A DNA stretch of 64,000 nucleotides from Ipomoea triloba (lineage: Eukaryota; Streptophyta; Magnoliopsida; Solanales; Convolvulaceae): contig NC_044925.1 in NCBI RefSeq assembly GCF_003576645.1, forward strand, positions 2,211,710 through 2,275,709, in the 5' to 3' direction. The translations under genes were made by a program, and so were the position numbers. Every line of letters begins with the position of its first letter. Positions within the stretch are counted from its first letter, which is position 1. Shown here one piece after another: positions 9,988 to 20,548 of this stretch. The notes under the pieces were generated by a model. The model saw nothing but the letters and a program-made list of their open reading frames with translations. It had not been told where the DNA came from and made no database searches.

Positions 9988-12900
9988 ATGGCCTGTCTAT
10001 ATCTTCTTACAAAAACCAGTTCGACCAATGCTCTTCTAGCCACGGTAGTGGTGGGCCTGGTGGCGGTGGCGGTGGCGGTGGCGTTGTCTTCGTCGCCGCC
10101 CGTTGTGGGCTGCTACACTTCTATATTCGGGTTTGGGGATTCCATAACGGACACGGGAAACTATATGACTTCATGCTTGAAGGGAGTTGTGCAATGTGAT
10201 GATGAGTATCTCAAATGTAGCGTTCCACCCTACGGAGAAACATTCTTCCACCGTCCCACCGGACGTTGCTCCGATGGCCGTCTTATCATAGATTTCATTG
10301 GTTCGTTCCTTAATTTCTACAATGCTTAATTGACAATATTGTTTTCTACATACCTAAGTTTATTTATTGCTAAGCCAAGAAGCTATAACTATTTCTTTAT
10401 AGACGTCACATTTTTCAGAAGAAGGTGCTGGTTCTTCAACAATCCCTATCCACCAATTATAGAATTTGATCCTTTACCGACTTTCCTCATACAATTTCCC
10501 CTTCCAGCACTTACTCCCGTGACCTGGCTCTAATACCACTTGTTATGAACAAACTTACCTAAAAAAGTTATAAATAGTAGCGAAAACGCAACTTTATTTC
10601 TTTATAGACCGTCATCATATCTAAAGGCAGGGTCCTGGACTTAGGCTCTTTATCACCCTCCACCCAACAAACTTTTACTGGACTCCGCCCTACCTTTATA
10701 TTTTGATGTATACGTTTAAATTTGATGATCTTTTATCTTCCCACTTGCAGCTGAGCATTATGGGCTTCCACTTGTACCACCGTACGCCGGCGGCGAAGAT
10801 ATAAAACTCGGAGGAAGTGTGAACTTTGCCGTAATTGGAGCTCCGGCTCTAGACGATACCTACCGTGATGAACAAGGAACTCTTACTCGTAAAGATATCT
10901 CCATGAAGGCTCAACTCGATCGCTTCAAAAACTTGCTCCCATCTATCTGCAAAACCTCAAGTAATTATTCCTAATTACATTATAACTCTGATCTATTAAT
11001 CAACTATAACAAAATAAATTTATTTTATATACGGTGATGTTTCAAGGACTAATATTTCTTGCAGATTGTGAAGAAATATTTGGTAGCTCGTTGATTGTAT
11101 TCGGACCTTTTGGAGGTGATGACTACTCTTCTGCCATGTCAAAGAAAGATATTAAAGAAGCACATCTCCTCCAGCCTCGAATTGTTAATGCAATTGCATC
11201 AGCCGTTGAGGTCAGCATTATATATAGTACTAGGAATTTAGTTATGTTTTGGCTAAGGCTAAGGGTCCACTTTAAAAAAAAAAAAAAGAAGTTATTTATA
11301 GAGTGTATATATGGTGATGCATGCAGGAACTAATTGAGCTAGGTGCTGTAAACATCATGGTGCCTGGGTTGATGCCAGACGGGTGTATAGCAATTACATT
11401 AACACTTTTCTATGGTTCAAACCAGAATGATTATGACCTAACAACGGGTTGTCTCAGTTGGCTCAACGAATTTTCACAAAATCATAATAAATTACTTCAA
11501 AATGAGTTGAACCGGATTCGTGATCGTCATCCTAATGTTTTTATTACTTATGCTGATTATTACAACGCCGCATTACAACTTTTTGGCTTTCCTGCAAAAT
11601 ATGGTTAGTATCACTTTCTAATAACCCTTCACTCCTTAAACTATGGAATATATTTTATTTACATTATACTAAACCTCTAATCAAGGCCGGCCCGGGAGCA
11701 AGTGCAGGGTGGGCATCTGCCCAGGGCCCATCTCTATAAGGGGGGCCATAGATATATATTAGTTTATACTTGGTATATATTTAAAAAAAAAAAAAAACAA
11801 TACGGTTATTAATACAATGCCAGGTGCTTTTATTCCTTTTTTTTATACAATGTTGCCTAAAAAACATTCATCCGGAAGTGAAAAAAGAAAAAAAAAAAAC
11901 AAATTGATCAATTAATAGACTCACAAAGAGGAGCTATGAATAAATTTGTTAAAATAGTGGGATCCTCTAATGAGAATTTAGAGAAACCAAACATAGATAA
12001 TCTTGAACAATCTAATGAAAATTTGAGTAATCAAGATCATATTGATGAGGATATTGGTAATTTGAGTGGATAGGATAATGTAATAAATAATCCTTTAGGT
12101 GAACATGAGAATTTATCAAATGAACACAATGTTGAAAATATATTAGGGTGTGTTTGGAAAGCAGGAAAATGACTTCTGGAAAATGTTTTCTGGAAAATGA
12201 GTCATTTTCCGGAAAATGAGTTCATTTTCGGTGTTTGGATGTACTCTGAAAAACTGTCTGTGTGTGTTTGGTTCATTTTCCGGAAAATAAGTGGAAAATG
12301 AGTAGAAATGTATAATTATATATTTTTATTATTTTATTTAAATTATAAAAATATATAAACTAATAATATTTATTAGAAATTAGAAATATTTTTTTAAACA
12401 AAAAAACGTCGCACAAAGCCATTTTCCGTATCCGAAAAATGACTTTCGGATTTTTGCCCGGAAGTCATTTTCCGGAAAAATGAGCTCATTTTCTGTGATC
12501 AACGGAAAATGTTTTCCGTTTACGACATTTTCCGCATGTTGCCAAACACCAAAAGCCCGGAAAATGATTTCCAGAAATCATTTTCCGGGTTACCAAACAC
12601 ACCCTTAGTTGATGAACAGATTACTCCTTATTTTGATATATATATATATATGACCCTAGAAATTGGTCTAATCTTGATAATAAATCAATACAAATTTTTT
12701 GTAATGATTATTTTTGTATTTAAAAAATTGTTGCAAATTTTCTAATATTATTTCATGTTATTTGATATTATCATTTTTAATATTATTAAATTTAAATCTT
12801 AGTCTGTTTCATATAGGGGCCCCTTTTTTAATTTCGCCCTGGGGCCTATGAAATGTTTGGAACGGCCCTGCCTCTAATCCTTCTATCTTAAGGCTTTGTT

Positions 12901-14308
12901 TGACATGCCTAGCTGAAAGCTAGCAGGAATAAAATAACTAATTAAAATTATTAAAGTGTTTGGTAAAATTAATTGTTGAATGAGCTGATAAGTGTAAAAA
13001 GACATTAAAAAATTAAAATAAGATATTAGAATTTTGATTAATGAAGGGTATGATAGATGGTGTCATTTTTTTTAAATGAATAAATATAAAAAATAAAATA
13101 AATAAATAAACGTTAAAAAGCTAAGAGCTTATTTTGAAACGCTACTTGAGATAATGTTTCAAAATAAGCTATTTTTTAAGCTCCCATGATTTGCCAAAAA
13201 GAACTTATAGCTTATTATAAACTCTACCAAACATAGCCTACGGCTATGTTTTGCAAACCTAGCTGAAAAGTAGATAAAAGCTAAAAAGCTATAATCTAGA
13301 AGCTAAAATCGAAGAGCTGTTAAGCTAGCTGTTATGCTTAAAAGGGTTTGGTAAAATTAGCTTATTGATAAGTTGATAAATGTAAAAAGACTAAAAAAAG
13401 ACATCGGCCCTGTTTGGTAAATGGTTGTTGGCTGATTGGTTGGCTGTTTGGGTTAGAAAGTATGATTCGTTGATAATATTAGCTGATTGTAGAAAGTTGT
13501 TTGATAAATTGGCTGTTAGCTGATAGCTATTTGGTATAATTTCTTTTCTCAAAAAGCTAATTGAAAAGGCTGCTTTGAGTAGCCTTTTGAATTTTAGCAT
13601 TTTAGAGTTACAAAAAGCTTATTAACCAAACAACTAATAGTAGTCAAATAAGCCAAAATTGACTGATAGGCTGATTATTTACCAAACAGGGCCATCTTCA
13701 TACAATTTAAATAGTTTTAAATTTAAATAGGTTTGTTTATATATTAAAATATAAAGTAAGAACATATATTTCAAAAACATATAAAGTAAAACAAAATGTT
13801 TATAATTCATAAGATTAGTTCATACAAAAATCAATGTTTAAACACAAATGTCAAATTGAAATTACACCCAAACATATTGAAGAGAAAGGGTCAAAAAGAT
13901 TTAGCCAAAAAAATTTAATTGAGAAAGATAAATGATATCATTTCTTTAAAATAATAAGGTTAAAGATGGAAAAAAAAAAAAAGATAAGGAAGCTACTAGC
14001 TTATTTTGAAACGCTACCTAAGGTAGCGTTCAAAAATAAGCTCTTATTTTAAGCTACTAGCTTATTTTAGAAACATTACCAAACATAGTTTATAGCTTAT
14101 TAGTAGTTTAAAATAAGCTATAAGCTCCTAAATAAGCTCTGCGAAATAGAGCCTATTATGTTGGGCAAACCTAGCTGAAAAGCTATAAGCTGAAAAATAA
14201 TTTTAAATTTAAATAGGTTTGTTTACATATTAAAATTTAACATTTATATAATCATGATCTAGCATCCCATAATGAAGTAGCAATATTGTTGCGAATCTCC
14301 TTCATCTC

Positions 14309-14348
<40 letters not shown>

Positions 14349-15758
14349 GAGAAGAGTTGAGGATATAGGAGAAGAAAAATTGTTTTATTTGGAAGGGGTA
14401 AAGGATGTCATTATTTAGAAAAAAAAGTTAGGAAGCTACTAGTTTATTGGTACTGTTTCAAAATAAGTTCTTATTTTAAACTACTAACTTATTTTAGAAA
14501 CATTACCAAACAGAGCTTATAGCTTATTAGTATCTTAAAATAAGTTATAAGCTCTGTCAAACAGAGACTAAGGCTATGTTTGGCAAACCTAGCTGAAAAG
14601 GTAGATGAAAGCTGAAAACTGAAAAGCTATAAGCTCGAAGCTGAAATCTGAAGAGCTGTTAAGCTAGCTGCTATGCTTAAAAGTGTTTGGTAAAATTAGC
14701 TTTTTGATAAGTTGATAAATGTAAAAAGACTAAAAAGGACATCTTCATACAATTTAAATAGTTTTAAATTTAAATATTTTTGTTTATATATTAAAATATA
14801 AAATAGTGAAATTAATATATTTTAATAAAATATAAAGTAAGAACATATATTTGAAAACATATAAAGTAAAACAAAATGTTTATAATTCATAAGATTAGTT
14901 CATACAAAAAATCAATGTTCAAACACAAATGTCAAATTGAAATTACAACCAAACATATTGAAGAGAAAAAGTTAAAAAGGTTTAGCCAAAAAGATTTTAA
15001 TTGGGAAGGGTAAATTATGGCATTTCTTTAAAATAATAAGGTTAAAGATGGAAAAAAAGTTAGGAAGCTACTAGCTTATTTTGAAACGCTACCTTAGATA
15101 GCGTTCAAAAATAAGCTCTTATTTTAAGCTACTAACTTATTTTAGGAACATTACCAAACAGAGCTTATAGCTTATTAGTAGCTTAAAATAAGCTATAAGC
15201 TCCTAAATAAGCTCCGCCAAACAGAAATGCTATTTGGGTATCAACTTTTATGCTTTAATGTAAAAAAATAAAAAAAAATAAAAAAAAAAACCTCTATAAT
15301 TTACTTTAAACATTCACAATTCAAACCAAGAAGGCTAATAGATCAGACTGCTCTCTGACTGAGAATTGAATTTGAAACATTGTGGTTGCCAAGTCAATAG
15401 TCGGACCATCGTGGCTAGAGTTGTGGTCTACATTTTTAGTTACCCATGTTATATCATTTTTCTCATTACTTAAAATCCATGAAGCGATAAATTTTCTTTA
15501 ATTTCATTAATAGGCTTTCATGGAAGAACACTTGATGCTTGTTGTGGGAGTGAAGGTCCATACAATGTTGACACCAGTATAGGATGCGGTTTTCCCTCTT
15601 CAAATGTGTGTGCAGATCCTTCCTCTTATATCGATTGGGATGGTCCACACCTTACAGAAGCAGCCAATAGATGGATTGCCAAGGGATTGCTAAATGGGTT
15701 ATATACTAACCCAAATATTACTGCCTCATGTGTTTCTGCAACATTAAATAATCTTTAG
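9988..15758 (+). CDS. GDSL esterase/lipase (SGNH hydrolase), five exons
   Basis: Exons 9988-10300, 10751-10960, 11065-11210, 11327-11603 and 15514-15758 join in frame to 396 residues, a usual length for plant GDSL lipases. All introns are GT-AG. Residues 1-33 look like a signal peptide or membrane anchor, so the product is probably secreted. Block I is [12 protein letters not shown] with nucleophile Ser52. The block II region is [15 protein letters not shown]. Block V is [10 protein letters not shown] with Asp358 and His361. Block III reads GGDDY (191-195) where the family has GGNDY, so the oxyanion-hole Asn is replaced by Asp193. The start was chosen at MACLYLL because the longer frame has no counterpart in the family. 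Intron 1 carries a TRIM and intron 4 (3.9 kb) a transposon nest. Family members hydrolyse acyl or acetyl esters of lipids, cutin or cell-wall polymers; the substrate is unknown here. Confidence 0.9.
10331..10669 (-). mobile_element. TRIM retrotransposon in GDSL intron 1
   Basis: A TG-to-CA segment at 10541-10669 (129 bp) is preceded at 10526-10538 by GGCTCTAATACCA. On the minus strand this reads TGGTATTAGAGCC, close to the initiator-Met tRNA primer-binding site TGGTATCAGAGCC, located 2 bp from the LTR end. A degenerate copy of the LTR (shared TTTCTTTATAGAC) lies at about 10331-10442. Small LTRs, a primer-binding site and no coding sequence fit a TRIM. A relative lies in the CofD-gene intron at 39980-40110. 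Confidence 0.65.
11682..12870 (+). mobile_element. Defective hAT transposon in GDSL intron 4
   Basis: The ends are CAAGGCCGGCCC and GGCCCTG in inverted orientation, with a perfect 8-bp target duplication CCTCTAAT at 11674-11681 and 12871-12878, the hAT hallmark. At about 11860-12075 a frame with one shift in an A tract reads SSGSEKRKK, then [14 protein letters not shown]. This resembles the N-terminus of plant hAT transposases with a TTF-type zinc finger. The rest of the transposase is gone, a stop follows GNLSG, and another MITE (12146-12604) sits inside. Confidence 0.85.
12146..12604. mobile_element. Tourist-like MITE nested in the hAT element
   Basis: Terminal inverted repeats GGGTGTGTTTGG and CCAAACACACCC are flanked by a TTA target duplication at 12143-12145 and 12605-12607, which suggests PIF/Harbinger. 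The subterminal regions are rich in GGAAAATGA and TCATTTTCC in both orientations. 459 bp, no coding capacity. Confidence 0.85.
13406..13693. mobile_element. MITE with proven empty site
   Basis: 288 bp with terminal inverted repeats GGCCCTGTTTGGTAA and TTACCAAACAGGGCC. ATC flanks both sides (13403-13405, 13694-13696). The paralogous copy at about 14740 reads GACATCTTCATACAATTT without the insert, so both borders and the 3-bp duplication are confirmed. Relatives lie at 8921-9207 and 52235-52530. Confidence 0.9.
14309..14347. repeat. (AAT)n microsatellite
   Basis: About 13 AAT repeats inside the MITE array of GDSL intron 4. Confidence 0.95.
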
Positions 15759-18083
15759 AAATCCATTGATATATATATTTTTTAATGATTGATATTGCAA
15801 AGTTTTCTTTTAATTAGTATATGATATGCTCGCAGCTCGCCGTGGGAAAAAAGAATTTGTGTGGAATGATAGAAATTGATATTATATTGTGGTGTGATTT
15901 AGTAGTGAATATTGATATTGATTTGTTTAAACTTCATGCTTCTCACATGAAGCTTTATTAGTAAACTATTGGGATTGTAAAGTAAATAAATGTATCTTTT
16001 TGTGTTTTGCTTTTTCTTGTCCATATACAATCTGCTACTCAAAAACTAATTAAACTACTCTGTCAACCTTTTTGCGTTTTACTAAGATTATTGCTTATAT
16101 GTAGCGATGTGCAATAATTTATAATTTATTTATAAATAAATATTCAATTACTTCAAATTTATCACTCAATATTGATAATCCTACAAGAAAAGAAAAAACG
16201 AAACTTGTGTACAACACAATTTCCTTAATATAAAATATCTTGCACACTTTTTAAGTGCAAATACTCTCGGTTATACGGTTACAAGTAGGTTGCAATTTAG
16301 TGGCTCAGGTAGTTAGGATTGGTGGTCGGAGAGTCCGGAGCTTATAAGTGTTTTAGAGATAAAGTGTTCAAAATCCCTCTCTCTAAGGTGCTGAATGTGC
16401 CTTATATAGAATGGTGAGGGGCTACATGCCATGAGCTCGGCACGTCAACCACGTGTCCTGTATGCACTTGTCCCGTGTGGGGCAGTTCTAGGTTGGTCCA
16501 CATGTACGACAATTTCTGCCTGTCCATTTATTAGGGTAAGGTCAGGACTGGAGGTTGGGTTTGAGTCAATCCTTATGATAAAATATGTTTAGTGTCTGGG
16601 GAATCAAGTCTAAGCCTCTAGGTTCGGGAGCCAAATCCTGACTTTCCGAGCCCTGGGCACTGATCCTTAGTAGCGCGAAACCTCAGTAAAAGCAACCTTA
16701 GCCTCGTATTGAGGTCGGATCGAGCTCATGCAGGTCAGTTTAGGTTGAGAAAAGTTCCTCCCGTTATATGGGCTGGGTTATAACCTGAGTAGATACAAGT
16801 ATATATGACCAGAGTATATATATATCCTATCAAGAGTCATTGAATTGAAGCATATGTGTTCCAAGATACTCGACAAGTTAGAACAAAAATGAACACTTCT
16901 TTCTAAAGCAGAGTTGTTGGCAAAAAATTCTAGAATTTTAAGTAGTTTATGAGAGGAAAAATAGGACAAAATGTCAATATGATAGCTTTCAAGGAGATAC
17001 TAAATTTATATACATATTAATAAATTTATAAATAAATATATATAAATACGTATACACGTCTCTGTATTATATAAAAGCTCACTCCATGTTTGCTCATGAC
17101 TTTTTAAGGCGAGATTTATTGTGCTTTGTGCATTGATTGTTGGACTTTGGAAAATGTGTGTCTATTTTGCCCTTGCTGATGCGTCGGCGGTCGCAGTCCG
17201 ATTGTTTAGAGGACAACAGTGATACTATTTTGATGGGCCAGACTTATATGGGTGACATTGGCCTCTGACATTCAACCATACTCCATTTCATGTCTATTCG
17301 TTTGCAGGCTTGATATTTATTTTATCCAATTTGTTAACCTCCCCCCATAGTTCAATTATCCTTTCAAAGACTTTTTCCCGACGTTAGTTCCTTCCATGGA
17401 TAACCTCTGTCTTTCGCTTATATATTACTAGCCTTTCGCTTATATATTACTATATATTACAGAATATTTATTTTCTTTTGTTTTTTCCTCAGTGTGAGTT
17501 GCTGTCATTTGAAGATTTAATTTTTGTTGGTTTAGCTTTTGCTCTCTACTTGCTTTGTGCCTTCATTGTGTTATACCTATTGTGAATGTTGTTTGGAGCA
17601 CTTCTCTGCAAATGTTTTGCTTGACTTCATCGTTTCTTTTGCCTTTATTTTCAGCAGCTAATTGAATTTGGAGGGAAAGCTTTGGCACATGTCGTGAGGT
17701 CAGCATATCAACCACATATCCCACATGCACCGGTCCCGCGGCAGGGCAGTCCTAGGTTGGTCCACGTGTACAACGATTCCTGATTGTCGATTTATTAGGG
17801 TACGATCGGGATTGAAGGTCGATTTTGAGTTAATCCTTATGAATGTCTTTAGAAGATCCTTTAGAGTGTCCTTTGATAGGATGGGAAAGTGCTTTCTTCC
17901 AATTGCTTTCCTTCCAATTTTAGATCGAAAAACGAATGATTTATAACAGAAAATGAGGGGTCTATTAGGTCTATACATAACTTTGCATTATCAAAATCTA
18001 AAAACAGTTGTTCATAACATATACGATAATAACCAGTTTCAATCAACTATATTAATTCAATCAAATATATTTCAATTCAGTGA
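15759..18083. repeat. Intergenic DNA with a 145-bp repeat pair
   Basis: No gene is supported. Two direct copies of a segment lie at 16436-16578 and 17697-17842. Both contain CAACCAC, GGGCAGT and CTAGGTTGGTCCAC, then TTTATTAGGGTA and AATCCTTATGA. They are probably fragments of one retrotransposon, with unrelated sequence between. Short frames here show no family resemblance. Confidence 0.55.
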
Positions 18084-18263
18084 ATGATTTCACTAATATG
18101 AAACTTTAATTTATTTAGTTTTGATTAATTTGACAAGAAATTAAACGAATGACCATCCTAACAATACCACCGCAACATACAACAATCTATACAAGCTGAG
18201 TATGCACTCAAATAGCCTGTCCTACTACAATTTTAAAGACGTACAGGTTAACGCTATATTCAT

Positions 18264-18870
18264 GAGGTTTTTTTTTCACTTTTGGTCCTATGATTTTAGT
18301 GTTTCCGTCAATTTAGGTACACGACTTTCATTTTGCCACTTTTAGTCATTGACTTTAATTTTTTTGCCACTTTTAGTCCTTGACTTTGATTTTTTTTCCA
18401 CTTTTAGTCCTTTCGGCCATCCGAGCGACAACTTTTAATCGAAATCAACAAATTGTTGTGCCATTAAGGGTAAATAACGTTTAATGTATTTAGAGATTTA
18501 TCAATAGACAATTTTACACTTAATGACACAACATTTTATTGATTCTAATTAAAAGTTGTTGCTTAAAAAGCGAAGTAGAACAAGCAAATAACGTTTATTT
18601 TTCCTATTTTTTATCTGATTTTATTTATAAATATATTTAGAACTTTATCAAAATACACTTTTACCCTTAATGGCATAACAATTTGTTGATTTCGATTAAA
18701 AGTTGTCGCTCGGATGACCGAAAGGACTAAAAGTGGAAAAAAAAAAATCAAAGTCAAGGACTAAAAGTGGCAAAAAAATTAAAGTCAAGGACTAAAAGTG
18801 GCAAAATGAAAGTCGTGTACCTAAATTGATGGAAACACTAAAGTCATAGGACTAAAAGTGGAAAAAACTC
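18264..18870. mobile_element. Foldback MULE with about 225-bp inverted repeats
   Basis: The left arm (from GAGGTTTTTTTTTCACTTTT) and right arm (ending GTGGAAAAAACTC) are near-perfect reverse complements over some 200 bp or more. They repeat CCACTTTTAGTCCTTGACTTT and end with AAAAGTTGTCGCTCGGATG-type sequence. A 10-bp duplication CTATATTCAT / CTATATTCTT lies at 18254-18263 and 18871-18880, a size typical of Mutator-like elements. The empty site survives in the other arm at about 32625-32635. No transposase. Confidence 0.85.
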
Positions 18871-19468
18871 CTATATTCTTATACAACAATTCAAGATTCT
18901 CAAGAAATGCCAAACACAGACCAAACAATATAATGCAGAACAACGTGTCAACGTCACGGCAATCCAAAATTACGGGAACGAATCTTATCTTATTATAATA
19001 AAAGAAAAAAGTAGTAAATAGAATGTTACATGATCGAACCTCAATGATAGGGTATGAATTGTTTGGGCTATAACAAATAGAGAAAGTATAGAATAAATAT
19101 TACTTTGTAATAGAATCAATAGTACTAAAAAATAAATAGAATCTCACACAGAGAATACTTGACAGTGTATATAAACGAATTGACATGATAATAATACGAA
19201 TATAATAAGACTAAACATAGACACAAGCCAATAAAATTAACTGGTTAGAGTTATAAATAAATAAAAAAAAAACATAATTTTTAAATGAGTACGTTGATAT
19301 AATAGACATGCCTAGTTAACATATTTCATGTACACACGAGTCACAACACGATATGACAGAGTTATTTTAAACCCTTTAGATATGTAATTATAACTTTCTA
19401 TTTAGAAAATAAAAATTTAATTAAAAATAACTTTTTAAAAAACATATACAATTAAATCCAACAAAATA

Positions 19469-20151
19469 ATTTGTCAAATTTTAAAAAGAAAAATTCTTAT
19501 ACACGTAAAAACCCTAGCCTCCTTTTTCTCTCTAAAACCAAACGCCTTTCTCTGCTGCTCAACTTCGGCTTCCACCGCCGGCCTCCGGCGGGAGCTCTAA
19601 TGGAGCTTTGAGCCGGCGGTTTTGGTCACCTTCTACGTTTACTCTCGCTCTTCTTCCGCCCCAACCATCGTCGCAGCTCCGTCTGCCTCCGACCACCGCC
19701 ACAGATCTTCTTCTTCCGTTTTCTTTCCCTTTGAATAAAATAATAGTAGGTAGGTATTGGGTTTGTGTTGATAGTCTTGAACTCCCAACCCTACTTTGAC
19801 TTTACCCACTTTTTATTTTCTCTATGATTGTGTTTTCCTCTCGTTACTTTCACGGGCTTTTCATTTTTATTAGCATAAATCATTTAGTTTGGTTTCGGCA
19901 AGTGTTGATCTTATCCTGGGCGAACAAAAAAGAATGATGACGAAGACCCAGATCTTTAATTAAGCTTTAAGCTTCTTGAAGGAACATAGCTTCTTAGTTA
20001 TGAAACAGTCTGCGATTCAAGTTTTCTATAGCATAGTTAGAAAAGTTGTTTCTATGTCTGACTGTAAGAAATGGTTTATCATTTCATTGATCGTTGATGT
20101 AAACGTTTTATATTATGAATTAATGGAATAGCTACGTTTTCTTTCAAAAAA
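19469..20151 (+). mobile_element. Probable retro-inserted sequence with poly-A
   Basis: A segment ending in TTTCTTTCAAAAAAAAA is flanked by a 15-bp direct repeat with one mismatch, AAATCCAACAAAATA (19454-19468) and AAATCCAACCAAATA (20152-20166). It is absent from the other duplication arm. It starts with leader-like sequence (AAAACCCTAGCCTCC near 19506) and contains a 63-codon frame at 19608-19799 of unknown identity. It could be a truncated LINE or a processed transcript; no family motif decides. Confidence 0.5.
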
Positions 20152-20373
20152 AAATCCAACCAAATATTTAAGATATTCAATTCCTAACCTATCATAATAT
20201 TCTTTAAAAACCGTAACTAATGCTAATAATAATGGGTTAAATAGGTTTTTAATTAACAAGTTGACTGTTAAGACAAAATTTTTATGTTGGGTGCTTAATA
20301 GGTTAAATGGTTTGTTTACATGTCAACAGCAGACCTACTTCTACGCAGTTCTTGATTGTCAATATCTTGCAAA

Positions 20374-20384
20374 TAACTTGCCGG
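20374..20384 (+). promoter_or_regulatory. Conserved upstream element TAACTTGCCGG (protease gene 1)
   Basis: TAACTTGCCGG lies about 80 bp before the TATA box. Equivalent elements precede the three other protease genes (32058-32067, 35130-35140, 37901-37911), although the surrounding sequence has diverged between subgroups. It is preceded here by CTTGATTGTCAATATC, also partly conserved. Conservation suggests a shared regulatory site; the binding factor is unknown. Confidence 0.5.
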
Positions 20385-20465
20385 GCTATCCAGGCATTCA
20401 AAGTTGAATGAAATGCAAATTAATTTAATTATTTAAGAAAATCATGGGAATCATGGCTAGCTAGG

Positions 20466-20475
20466 TTTATAAATA
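20466..20475 (+). promoter_or_regulatory. TATA box, protease gene 1
   Basis: TTTATAAATA lies 74 bp before the ATG at 20549. The same box is retained at 31962-31972 before gene 2. Confidence 0.65.
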
Positions 20476-20548
20476 GTGTGGCTTCACGCAATCCATTCAC
20501 TCACAACATTTACATTACAAACATCTCTAAGGTTCGAGATTGTCAACT

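Larger units (their letters stand above)
12892..15232. mobile_element. Array of four related MITEs in GDSL intron 4
   Basis: Four end-to-end segments (about 12892-13239, 13242-14154, 14155-14570 and 14573-15232) each begin with a variant of GGCTATGTTTGGCAAACC followed by TAGCTGAAAAG. Each ends with a variant of TATAAGCTCTGCCAAACATA. The second and fourth are long direct copies of each other (shared AGAGCTGTTAAGCTAGCTG). The second contains a separate MITE at 13406-13693. No coding capacity; borders are approximate. Confidence 0.7.

Noticed and set aside
13391..13600. 69-residue minus-strand frame in GDSL intron 4
   Set aside because: It lies almost entirely within a MITE whose borders are proven by an empty site.
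19608..19799. 63-residue Pro/Leu-rich frame
   Set aside because: Inside the poly-A insert with no recognisable domain; noted there but not called a gene.
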